Part shown: in pieces, positions 44,026-54,239 of the stretch
How positions within the stretch are numbered: position 1 is the stretch's first letter
How the letters are laid out: every line of letters begins with the position of its first letter
Source of the DNA: Nitzschia sp. DOCU1
Lineage: Eukaryota; Bacillariophyta; Bacillariophyceae; Bacillariales; Bacillariaceae
Length of the DNA stretch: 64,000 nt
Assembly: GCA_951394045.1 (NCBI GenBank)
Contig: OX595987.1
Location: 1-64,000 of the forward strand
Reading direction: 5' to 3'
Notes under the pieces: generated by a model
Seen by the model: only the letters and a program-made list of their open reading frames with translations
The model's database searches: none
What the model was told of the DNA's origin: nothing
Program-made: the position numbers and the translations under genes

Positions 44026-44508
44026 GGGGGACACTGAGTGACGGATGCCCTCACGAGGTCTTGACTGGTCCTTTTGGGGTCTGCGTGGTAGAGGACGTAC
44101 CACTAGACCACCATCTTTCGTGTGAGTCATTGTTGTTCTAAACTGTCCAATCGGCAGGTTCATGGCGACAGGACAAACCAGAAGATCCCCCGAAACGAAG
44201 TGCGGGCAAGGCAACCCAACCCGAAGTGCAAAGCCGAAGCGGTAGTCATGAAGTGAAGAAAACAAAAAGAAAGTCTGGTCCAAACAGACATTCTTTTTGG
44301 AAAACGACAGACGAAAATAGCTACTATTCGAATCCCTAGCTAGTTTTAAGAAAAATTTCCCACCCACCCACCCTGAAGTCGACCTCCCTCGGGGGACACT
44401 GAGTGACGGATGCCCTCACGAGGTCTTGACTGGTCCTTTTGGGGTCTGCGTGGTAGAGGACGTACCACTAGACCACCATCTTGCGTGTGAGTCATTGCTG
44501 TTCTAAAC
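44026..44508. repeat. 118-bp direct repeats flanking 247 bp
   Basis: Copies at 44026-44143 and 44391-44508 both run from GGGGGACACTGAGTGACGGA to 'GTTCTAAAC' and differ at two positions (TTTCG/TTGCG and TTGTTG/TTGCTG). The 247 bp between them have no gene. The layout resembles a tiny LTR-like (TRIM) unit. Confidence 0.8.
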
Positions 44509-44749
44509 GTAAGCACGCTACAGTACAGTAGATAGTGAGTGCCGTTGGATCCGCGCGCAAATAAGATCGGATACATGCACGTGATAAAATAAGACTGTCT
44601 GTATGCTAATAGACAAACTGGGTACTTATAAAGCTTTCTAACATTCCTTTCCATTCGACAACGACCATGGCGGTCGGAAAGTGAATGCCTTCGTTTATCA
44701 TACTACCGTTGCTAATATTGCGGTACTACTAAAAGTTAGCTGCTACCTA

Positions 44750-45338
44750 GGATCGAATCGATCGCCGCTGGAAATGGCCCGTAATTTGATTACGTTGGGG
44801 TGATGGGGCAAACTGGACAGAATCCGTGTTTCCAGATTCAAATTGAGAATTCCTTGAAAGAGAGAGTCCGGGTCGGCAATGAATTCATCTTTGAGCTGCT
44901 TAATGGCATATCTCGCATCTCCGGAATGGGGTCGCCGACAATGTGTAGTAATAAATTTGCGAGCGTCTGTCTGGTCAATGGGCGTTCGATGAGAGCCCAG
45001 CGCCTCGTCGCGTTGAAGAGTATTTTCTGGTTCTGTAGTTGCATCCAAAATCTCACTCCCACTATCGTCACCATTGCTACTCCTATGACTTGTAGCCAAC
45101 GCCGTACCCCCCACCCCCATGATCCGAGTTTGGCCGCTTCCAACTATTCCATCGTTGTAGAGCGGCTACAGATGCCCGCTGCCGAACACTGATTTCAGGA
45201 ATCGAGGAACGGGGCTTGGACAAGAGGGGGTTCACCAAGTTGAAACGATCTAACAAAGACTCCAGATCAGTCAAACGGAATGGCTTGGTAATATCATTCG
45301 TCGCTCCTGCAGCATCGGCAGACTTGAATTCCTCCAGA
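44750..45338 (-). pseudogene. Receiver-domain plus Ser/Thr kinase remnant, copy 2
   Basis: Minus-strand copy of 24510-25065. It begins inside a receiver domain ('LEEFKSADAAGATNDITKPF') and continues through 'SVRQRASVAALQRWNSW'. It then enters the kinase N-lobe 'DARYAIKQLKDEFIADPDSL', with the VAIK-type Lys, 'ILSSLPHHPNVIKLRAI' and 'SGDRFDP', where homology stops at 44750. It preserves the 27 bp and the reading frame lost in copy 1, so it is closer to the parent in this stretch, but it is truncated at both ends. The stop after 'RFDPR' lies in unrelated sequence. Confidence 0.8.
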
Positions 45339-45421
45339 CAGAGCATGAGTTGACTTGCGCATAACACGTCACGGTCTTGAATAGTAGATAGATCGCCACA
45401 TGCAAATTGTTCTTCAATCAT

Positions 45422-46247
45422 TCATTCTTCCATTCGGCTCTCTTGGTCGACAAAGGATACTTTTTGTCGATCAAACAAGATTGCTTGTCCATAGTATTCA
45501 CCGTCATCTGTGTAGCAATTCCAGACCTATCATAACAGTGACATGATGTTTGTATCGATCAGTCGGTGTGCTGGTTAGTAGTGCCAATGCAAGTGCAGTG
45601 ATTTCTATAGATTTTGAGCATTGACAGCACCACCAGTTAGTACGTACCACAGCATCCCGAATATAAAAACGTCGTCCATTTTTCAAAGATGCTCGATATC
45701 CTTGATAGTCTTCTAGAACGTTACCATGGTCTTGTTGCAATCGTTGCAAAATCATACTCCATGTTTCTTGATCCATACCAGGTGCCGCGACACGACAGGC
45801 TGGAATTTGCAATAAAGCCGCTCGTGACAATTCAAAGGCACTGCAAGCGGCAAAGTTGGCATAATTGTGAATGGGTCCATCCAAACCATTGACTGAGCCA
45901 TGCGACAAAAGAGCAAATTGTAAATTCACGTGCACGGCATCGTCCCAATTTTCTTCTTCTGAAATTGCCATACGTTCCAACAAGCCGCGCTGGGTAAACT
46001 TTATCAGATTTTGATGGAGAATAGACAAGTGTTTGGATTGATCAAAATTGTCATTGTCGGTTTGATCGGACGACGAGGAGGACGACGTGGGTGTCGTCAT
46101 TCTCATCCTGTTGCAAGGACGGCGGCAGCCTTGGCAATGCCATGATCGCTGCGACGGCAATGTCCAACCTCGACTGATCTGAAACAAGGTGGAAATGAAG
46201 AAGAAGCAGTAGTACAAATAACGCGTAGATAGTGGCCTCATGGTCAT
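45422..46247 (-). CDS. MEKHLA-domain protein, two exons
   Basis: Exons 46247-45648 and 45526-45422, with a 121-nt GT-AG intron in phase 0. The splice is confirmed by homology: it joins 'RRFYIRDAV' to 'VWNCYTDDGEYYGQAILF', restoring the MEKHLA block (G-R-R-F-x-I-x-x-A-x-V-W-N...G-Q-A). The product is 234 residues. Residues 1-28 include a hydrophobic leader ('LYYCFFFISTLF'), suggesting a signal or plastid-type targeting peptide; a Ser/Asp-rich stretch follows. The MEKHLA domain spans about 105-228, with 'LLSHG' (113-117), 'NYAN' (128-131), 'GRRF' (191-194), 'VWN' (201-203) and 'GQA' (213-215). MEKHLA is a PAS-like fold found in bacteria, algae and the C-terminus of plant HD-ZIP III; its ligand is unknown. 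Intact and likely functional despite lying in a field of remnants. Confidence 0.85.
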
Positions 46248-46359
46248 TGAAGCAAATGCTGAAATTGGATATGTGATGTAGATGTCAACAATGGATGGTG
46301 TCGCGGGTTGTTCGACTCGATCGATCGTTGACTAACAGGAATGCTTGTCCGTTTTTAGG

Positions 46360-46466
46360 CCAAGAACTTGGGCCTGAGCCAAGAACTTGGGCCTGAGCCA
46401 AGAACTTGGGCCTGAGACAAGAACTTGGGCCTGAGCCAATAACTTGGGCCTGAGTCAAGAACTTTG
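46360..46466. repeat. 19-bp tandem repeat, five copies plus a partial
   Basis: Unit CCAAGAACTTGGGCCTGAG starts at 46360, 46379, 46398, 46417, 46436 and, partially, 46455. Variants are ACAAG, CCAAT and TCAAG at the unit starts. No spacers. Confidence 0.95.
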
Positions 46467-47149
46467 GTAATCTTTCTGTCCTTGCGAAGCATGGCAATAT
46501 AAGAATAACCCTTATCCGTTTATTCAAAGAGCGTTAAAAACCGTGATTTGTTAATCTTTTTAGGCCCATAACCAAACCTTTTTAAAGTGAAAGAATGCAC
46601 CTGAAGGCGACACGTGCACTCCTCTATGTGACCATGGTTCGCGCGCATTTCTCTGGAAGACTTCTCTATGTAACCATAATTGGCGCGCAGAATCAAAAGG
46701 AAGTGCCTTAACTACATTGGCACTGTCATCCAATACTTCGGCACTCTCTATCCGTTTAAAAATCCGAAGGCGCGCGCGTTGGCGAGATTGGCGATTCCGT
46801 TCGTGCGCGCGGATGACCTGCACGATGACCGCAAAGCTACCACCGACAAATACAGAGTGTACGTCAACCAACATCTGTCGGAATGAAAGAACAGCAACAA
46901 CAACAACAACAACATCATGGCATCATGGTCATGTCATCATTACCATCGTCGCCAACATCATCATCGCCATCATTGTCTCCATCATCAACACTCTCCTATT
47001 GTTGATTGATGCGTAAATACAACAATACCCCGTCTCTCTAACCCCCCTCTCGTACGGCACCTGTTGCGGTTCAGGGCTTCGATGATAGCCTTAGCTGCTG
47101 TTGATTCTGCATTCCAAGTCCCCTTGTTGCTGAAGCTGCAGCCCTGGTT
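46467..47149 (+). other. Mostly gene-free, one possible C-terminal remnant
   Basis: At about 46700-46886 a + frame reads 'LNYIGTVIQYFGTLYPFKNP' and ends 'YVNQHLSE' with a stop. It looks protein-like but has no recognised family. A short (CAA)n run follows near 46887-46915. Nothing else is supported. Confidence 0.35.
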
Positions 47150-47611
47150 TTGGTACAGTTTGATTTTTGTATCTATTTTGATGTTGGGATCATTTTAATC
47201 GAGGTGCAAGATACGGGCACAGGCATGTCGCCATTACAACTCGAGACGTTCTCCTGGGATGGCATTCAATTCATAGTAAATATGTTTCAAGTTGGTCAAG
47301 GAACAGGGCGCGGGTTGTTCATTTCCAAAGGAGTCGTCAAGCATCACCATGGAAGTCAGATAGCTACATCCAAAGGCATTGGAAAGGGAACTACCTTTAC
47401 CGTGCCCCTTCCCTTACAGCATGCTCTAGTGGTGGAAGACGATGCTGACAAGGAATACGAACACTGCCCAGAAAGCTTACTTAGTAACGAAGAGCCTGCA
47501 GATGCGTCGGGGGGTACGCCGTCGTCCACCGTGAACGTTCTCGTGATGGACGGCGGTCGGGGCGCGAATGCAACAAGCAAGCAGAAAATGGGGAAATCGC
47601 ATTGGCTATAG
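47150..47611 (+). pseudogene. Histidine-kinase HATPase fragment
   Basis: Reads 'ILIEVQDTGTGMSPLQLETF' (G1 box D-x-G-x-G-(I/M)), 'MFQVGQGTGRGLFISKGVV' (F and G2 boxes) and 'GKGTTFTVPLPL', the C-terminal half of a HATPase_c domain. The frame continues into 'VLVMDGG', possibly the beginning of a receiver, then stops. The H and N boxes are missing upstream. It is not the same sequence as the kinase piece at 22715, so at least two different histidine kinases contributed fragments here. Confidence 0.75.
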
Positions 47612-47639
47612 TGGGGGTTGACACTTGACTTGTCTCAAA

Positions 47640-47880
47640 CAAATCCTAGCCGCTGGATCGGATCCTTACATTTTTGGCGTTGCAGGAATTGTATTTCCAG
47701 AAGATCTTTGGCATAGCTACTCCAAGACGTTCCCTACGACCCCAATTAGCATCAACTCTTCTTTGGAGAGGAGTTGAGTCTAGCGGTCCGATTCTATACC
47801 TGTGGCTACGACGGCTATGCTCCAGCCGAACCATTTTGCTACCACTTGAGCAGTCGAGCGCACCGGCAGACTCAATAACC
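47640..47880 (+). pseudogene. GlcNAc-transferase-like fragment (frameshifted)
   Basis: The first frame reads 'LAAGSDPYIFGVAGIVFPED'. A second frame, overlapping at about 47755, reads 'FFGEELSLAVRFYTCGYDGY' then 'AP-x-x-x-x-CYHLSSRAHR'. The pattern G-E-E-x-x-L-x-x-R-x-(Y/W)-T-x-G-(Y/W)-D-x-(Y/F)-x-P...Y-H is that of the GlcNAc-transferase family acting on Skp1-type hydroxyproline. Both ends are missing. Confidence 0.6.
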
Positions 47881-48111
47881 GATGTCGGCGCGTGAAAAGG
47901 TACAACGAAAAGCATCGATGGATGTTGCACGTAAACAACTACTGGGTCAAGAAACACCTTTTCAAATTTGCGCTATGGGCTTGGATCTTGTTGGACGGTA
48001 CAGGAATCTGCGGTAACCTTGCAAGTCGATTTCGGGGAACGACGTTTCCTGCGAGACGACGTCGCGAATGGGGCCCTTTGCAGCGATGACTTTGTACAGT
48101 CGCTGGTTTTG

Positions 48112-49140
48112 AGCCGGCTCTGGCAAATGTGAGTGAAGATTCCTAGTGTCGAGTATTGCCAGCAAGATTTCCCAGCGTTCCAAAGGCCGAGCCAACTCGA
48201 ATCTGCCAACATTCCGTCAAGAATCCCATCCATCCATGAATACGTTTGTCGATCAATCCAGCCCAGGCTCCCGACTTGAAGGTTACCCAGTTTTGCGCTG
48301 TAAACTTATCAATCTCAACTTGTGCAAGTTAAAGAAGGGGACCATGAGATAACAGGGATGTTCAATAGTCCATTGCGGGCTTACGTCGATCCTGTCGATT
48401 ATATTGATCATTGCGGCGGGCTACCGTCGATCCTGTCGATTATTGGGTGCCTGACCGGTATCCGTCTCTCGCATTCCTTTGGAACAAGGAGCGGCCATGT
48501 TGCTGTGGTCCAGCCGACCTTGGATTAGTCGACTGTACGGTGTCTCGGGCAAAAACATCATGCCCCCTCTATTGTATACCACGCTGGATCTTGGTAATGT
48601 CTATTCTTTTGCACCACGAGGAGAATACACGGGGTTAGGAGACGGGGGAGCAAAGTTCGTTCGTTCGTTCTTGCCCGTCGCCTTTCGTTATATGATTCAA
48701 GTTTCCGAGGAGATGTATCTACAGTCGATCCTGTCGATTATTGGGTGCCCGACCGGTATCCGTCTCTCGCATTCCTTTGGAACAAGGAGCGGCCATGTTG
48801 CTGTGGTCCAGCTGACCTTGGATTAGTCGACTGTACGGTGTCTCGGGCAATGACATCATAGCCCCTCTATTGTATACCACGCTGGATCTTGGTAATGTCT
48901 ATTCTTTTGCACCACGAGGAGAATACACGGGGTTAGGAGACGGGGAAGCAAAGTTCGTTCGTTCTTGCCCGTCGCCTTTCGGTATATGATTCAAGTTTCC
49001 GAGGAGATGTATCCACCCAATTGATTGCAATCCAAAGTACGACGACGAAGCGAACAAGCCGAACCTGACAACAAAGTAGAGAGTGATGTACATGATGCGC
49101 AAAAAGGAAGTGTCGCCGAGAACTGACCCAATCGGTAGCG
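48112..49140. repeat. Segmental duplicate, copy B, with internal 298-bp tandem duplication
   Basis: Partner of 26352-27090. Within it, 48426-48723 and 48724 to about 49017 are two tandem copies beginning GTCGATCCTGTCGATTATTG. No continuous coding frame is recognised. 47881-48111, just before it, holds nothing I can identify. Confidence 0.85.
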
Positions 49141-49289
49141 ATCCAAAGTATGACGATGACGCCAAGGCAAATGAGCTGAGCCTGCTGAAGACGACGAGAG
49201 TGATCATCACCAATTCAACGATTCTACAAGCATCCTTGGGGATGGTAGCTCGTGTGACGAAACCGTGCTCGCAAATTGTACTAGCGTTG

Positions 49290-51937
49290 GCGAGCTCGCA
49301 GAATCGTTTGGCCAGACTTTGTTGAACAATGCGAGTGACTGCCCAGCTTATACTGGGTTGGGCTATCTCATTCAATACAACTTTACGGCATTGCACGTCA
49401 CACCGACCTACATGTCCTTGGCTACAGAGGGTATCGCACGAGCTGCTTTGGGTACGGACGACTTCACAATCCAAACCACTATCCACCCGTTGCCGCTTAC
49501 CGACTTTGAGAAATCCATCGCAAAGACGGAAGATGCCTTCACGGCATGGTTTTTGCTAGTTTTGAGTTTCCCATTTATTGCCGGAAGCTTTGGAACATTC
49601 ATCGTGGCGGAACGCGAATCCAAGGCCAAGCACTTGCAGACTGTGACGGGAGTCAAGCCTTCGGGATATTGGGTTTCGACGTACCTATGGGACATTGTCA
49701 ACTACCAGTTTCCTCTTTGGATCGTCGTGGCGATGTTTTTCATCTTCAAGGTTGATGTTTTTCATCTTCAAGGTTGATGCTTTCACGACGACCGAGTTTG
49801 GAGTCCTTGGCGGGGTGATTTCTGCCATGGTTCTTTACGGGCCCGCTGCCGCTGGATACACGTACTGCCTGACCTATCTCTTCAAATCGCCGGCCCTCTG
49901 TAACGTCATCTCGATTATCTCTGGATTTTTGATCGGAATGGGCGGGCCGGTCACAGTCATTATTCTCACCTTGATCGGGGGAGACCCATACGAACCCAAG
50001 CAAAATCTGGTGGATATTGCCAACATCCTGTCTTGGATTCTGCGCTTCCATCCTTGCTTCTGCCTCGGACACGCTCTCTACTTTGCTCTCAACATCGACT
50101 TTGTGAAGTTCTTGTACCCCGGCTTGACGACCGTTTGGAGCAAGGAAGTGTTGCTGTACGACGTGGTCTTTTTGGGGTGGGAGTCGGTGGTTTACGTCAT
50201 TCTTGCTATCCAGATCGATATCTGGAGCACTAATCCAAGTATTGTTTCGGCCTGGAAGAAGTTCACTTGGTGCCTGACGTGCTTGTGGCCGAAATCGTCG
50301 GATCGTGACATCACGACGGAACTAGCTGAGGACAGCGACGTATTTGCGGAGGAGGAGCGTGTTGGCAGCGGCGGCGCCAATAACGACATTATTGTGTGCG
50401 ACAAATTGTCGAAGACGTACGACAACGGAAAGAAGGCAGTCAATAATTTATCTCTGGGTATCCCGCCTGGCCAAGTTTTTGGCTTACTGGGCGTGAACGG
50501 GGCGTAAGTTTTGAAGTCTCGGTTTTTGGCTCGAGGCACCATGAGTCTCTGTCTCTCACCCTTTACAATCTTGCGTTCGTGTTTGCAGTGTAAAGACGAC
50601 GACTATGCAGATGCTGACCGTCGAGTTTCCCGCCACTTCTGGCGACGCGACCCTGGCGGGCTACAGCGTATCAAGGGAGCCTGAAAAGACCCGTCGTCGG
50701 GTCGGATACTGTCCTCAGTTCGATGCGCACTTTGCCAACGGGAGAGAGCATGTCGAGCTTTACGCTACGATCAAGGGGATTCCCAGGGAATTCGTCAAGG
50801 AGGCGACTTCTGCCAAGCTTGCCCAAGTAGGTCTTTCGGAATCCGACAGCGATCGCTTGGCCGCAAACTACAGTGGAGGAATGAAGCGTCGTTTGAGTCT
50901 TGCATGTGCTACCATTGGTGATCCTCAAATCGTCTTTTTGGATGAGTGCTCGACCGGAGTGGACCCCGTGGCTCGACGCGAGATTTGGGAAATGGTAAGC
51001 AACATGGTTGCCGGGAGAAACGTCGCTCCTGAAGAACGCACCAGCATCATTTTGACGACGCACAGCATGGAAGAATGCCAGGCCTTGTGTCCTCGAATCG
51101 GCATCATGGCCAATGGGCGGCTCCGGGCTCTGGGATCGGCACAGCATCTCAAGAACAAATTCGGCAAAGGATACCAGATAGAGATGAAGTGGCAACATGG
51201 TTGCCGGGAGAAACGTCGCTCCTGAAGAACGCACCAGCATCATTTTGACGACGCACAGCATGGAAGAATGCGAGGCCTTGTGTCCTCGAATCGGCATCAT
51301 GGCCAATGGGCGGCTCCGGGCTCTGGGATCGGCACAGCATCTCAAGAACAAATTCGGCAAAGGATACCAGATAGAGATGAAGTGCAAGCTCGTGGAACGG
51401 TCGGATCCTGACTATGTCGAGGTAGTTTCGAAGCTCGGTCAAGGGCGTTTGAATAGCTCCGGGGCGCAAACAGCAGAAGAAGGGGGCGTCGTGCCAGAGA
51501 CGGAAGACATTTTCTTCAATCTGGATCAGACGGTTGCGGCCCTGCAGGAATTGACGGGTGATACCTACCTATCTTCTGTCATCAACGACCAGAATCCCAT
51601 TGGTTACAATATTCACAAGAGTGCGACTTCACCGACGGGAGTAACCCTTGCCGAACTCGCCGCCTTTGCGACCGTAGAGTTGAGGATCTGAAAGATTGCG
51701 GAGTACATCGTAACTTCGTATGCCTCCAATATTTTCCGGGAGCGCCAGGATACCAAGGTCCGATACGAAGTCAACTCGGAGGGTGTGAAGATTTCGAGTA
51801 TCTTTGCCAGTTTGGAAGCGAACAAGGAACGTCTCCTTTTGGGTGACTATGGAGTCAGTCAGACCTCTTTGGAACAAGTCTTCAACATGCATGCTGCCGA
51901 AGCGGAGAAACTCAAATTAGGCACAAACGACCATTAA
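49290..51937 (+). pseudogene. ABCA-type transporter, C-terminal half (TMD2-NBD2), inactivated
   Basis: The second transmembrane domain starts in its lumenal loop ('GLGYLIQYNFTALHVTPTYM') and has several hydrophobic segments ('FLLVLSFPFIAGSFGTFIV', 'LILAIQID'-like stretches). NBD2 follows. An 85-nt GT-AG intron (50504-50588) splits Walker A, which reads 'GVNGAVKTTT' instead of G-x-x-G-x-G-K. Q-loop 'YCPQFD', signature 'YSGGMKRRLS', Walker B 'IVFLDECSTGVDP' (Cys for Pro) and H-loop 'TTHSMEE' are present. 'SQTSLEQVFN' near the end is a typical ABCA C-terminus. Lesions: a 22-bp tandem duplication at 49732-49775 (frameshift), a 193-bp tandem duplication at 50999-51384 (frameshift) and an in-frame TGA at 51689-51691. 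ABCA proteins move lipids using ATP; this copy cannot. Confidence 0.9.
50999..51384 (+). repeat. 193-bp exact-length tandem duplication inside the ABCA pseudogene
   Basis: Copies 50999-51191 and 51192-51384 run from GCAACATGGTTGCCGGGAGA to 'GAGATGAAGTG'. At least one difference is seen (GAATGCCAGG / GAATGCGAGG). 193 is not a multiple of three, so the duplication shifts the frame after the H-loop. Confidence 0.95.
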
Positions 51938-52176
51938 TTTGATAATGCCTGCTGAAGACGACGAGAGTGATCATCACCAATTCAAGCACAAGAGTGCGGG
52001 ACCACTGTTTGCGAAGAAAAATATGATACGCAAAACGGAAGCGTCGCCAAGAACCGATTTGAAATAATAGTAGGACTAGAACGTATTTTGTTCGGAGCAA
52101 TAATATGTTATGTATCGTGCGAGAAACGATGCAACCTAGCTAGCTACTCCTCTACCGGTAGATTTATCGTCTATCT

Positions 52177-53240
52177 ATTCATCGAACTTTTGGCTTCGTT
52201 TTTGTGTTCTCACACAAAAAGTTACTGAGCCCCACCGCTACGTCAAAGCAGTTCGATTTCGGAGGGGGTGGGCCACAGCTGCTCCGCCCGGTAGAGACAA
52301 CAATCCACTTCACTCGACGGCGTAGCCGATTCCAATTCTCCACGCACCAGCACAGGTTACACTTAAACTCTCCGCGACGAGACACGTACGCGAGTGGAGG
52401 ACGTTTTAAAACCGGAACCACAAACCGGTTGCGTTGATCAGGCTGTTTGTGTGCGGGGAGAATCGGAATCGGGGTCGAGATCACGGATCAGGATCGTTGC
52501 TCTGGAAAATGTTGGTATTGTAGAACAACGCCAGACGCCTGCAAAAGGAGGAAAGAACAAGGTGAGTAGCACTGCGGGAAAGAAATATGATCAAACGGCA
52601 CCGTCAAGTCGCAAAAACGCAAGTTTGGAGTGCACGTACCGTTCCGAAGGGCGCCACCACATGAATCATTCCTCCGCCAACACCAACACAACAATCAAAC
52701 ATTTCATCCAACAACTTTCTTCCAGGGTCTGCTTCGGCTCCGTTTGCCTCAGGGAGCTAGCGTCATGGTTCAACCGAATCAGGAGGGCTCTCCCGAGACT
52801 GAGTCCACGTACACCCCCAATATTGGCTTCCTTCAGGAGGAGTGTTCCAGGGCGGTCCGGCACAAACCGGACCTTCACCGTGGATTTCTCCTCCTTCAGG
52901 CTGTTATCTCGCTACAGCTGAGCCGCACCATCAAAATGATAGTGATCGCCGCAGTAGAGGTCTGTTCATAGCAGAGTGAAAAGAAAGTTGATGAAGAAAG
53001 CTGATCATCGTACGATGCGGATTGCTCCCTTCGCAAAAAAGTGAGGTCGATTGAGTGAAAAAGTGATGCATTTGTTGGAAGGAATGCTGAGATCCGAGCC
53101 GTTTCTGCTGTGGTTTGCGAGCAGTTTCGTGATTTTTCCCACGATGAAGCAGTTTCGTGATTTTTCCCACGATGAAGCCCCACGGTGGCTGAAAGTAATC
53201 CACATTCATCATCCGCCAGTTCGCCAAATCCACAGAATAT
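52177..53240. repeat. Dispersed repeat family, copy 2 (partner 39540-41310)
   Basis: Shares left-end, internal and right-end blocks with copy 1, in the same order but with different internal lengths. It contains its own 28-bp tandem duplication near 53120-53176 ('GCAGTTTCGTGATTTTTCCC' twice). 51938-52176 before it holds the dispersed module described in the findings. Confidence 0.7.
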
Positions 53241-54239
53241 GGTTTCTGAGGCAAGGGCATAAGCTAGAAAACATTTGACGCTGTTTGTTAAACACGATTG
53301 ATATGCCTTACGAATTCAGCCTCTTCAGGGTGGGACGCTGACGTCAATCGCTCGTCGACTAGACGGACTACATCAGAAAGATAGCAAGATAGAGAAGTGG
53401 GCCGATCGCTGTCCAGCTGGATGCTACAATCACACCCAAGCTGTAAACGGCAAGCTATGGTTGATTTGAAGACGTTTGTAAAGTTTTTGTCAAATTACGA
53501 TAGGTTAGAAACTTAGTAGCCCTTTTTCAAAGCCCTCATCGACCCATGGGAAAAAACGGTCGGCCACGCGGTCTATCGTGAGTTCGTTTTTTAGATGACG
53601 CTAACTCACTCTGTGATCAAAAGAAGACCATGAAAATTTAGTCTAGAGTCAATGTCAATATAAAGTACAATATTGTAAAGAGCGACCTTGCCAGAAAGGG
53701 TAAGCAAAGTTAGATTGTAATAGAGGGAAGATTGTCGCCCGCCGTGATTTCACTATAAATTTATGTGTAAGCAGTCGAGGTAATCAAAATCACTCAAGAT
53801 CAATTTCCCTTTAAGTAAATGCATATGCCCTCTTGGAGGCAGCCGAGGGGATGCAATGCGATTTCCCGAGATTTTACTACTCGCAATTTGGTGACGCAAG
53901 ATTTTACAACAAGCGATTTCGCAACAACCGCTTTCGTACTGGGGGCACTTATCGAATCTCAATTCCCTCAGCGACAAATAGAGCCGATAGTAGTGCAAAG
54001 CATTGCAGCAGAGTACGTAGATAGCTGGCTACTACGGTAGCTACGACTGCAGACTACTGCTAGCTCCCTTGTCTTACTTTTGTTCTAGCTTCTGTGGTTA
54101 CGTAAGCCAGACGACCGCAGCTTTCTCACTTCTACAAACGACGGTATCACGATAATACGAGCATCCACGTGGGCTCTCGTTCTTTCTATCGGAGGGATAG
54201 TAAAGAACGTACTGTCAGCAGCAACAATCATGACTACTA
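53241..54239. other. gene-free stretch
   Basis: No supported gene. Short related phrases 'GATTTTACTACTCGCAATTT' and 'GATTTTACAACAAGCGATTT' occur near 53871 and 53901. Confidence 0.5.

Noticed and set aside
46360..46466. CRISPR-like short repeats
   Set aside because: The 19-bp units are directly adjacent with no spacers, and the genome is eukaryotic; a simple tandem repeat.
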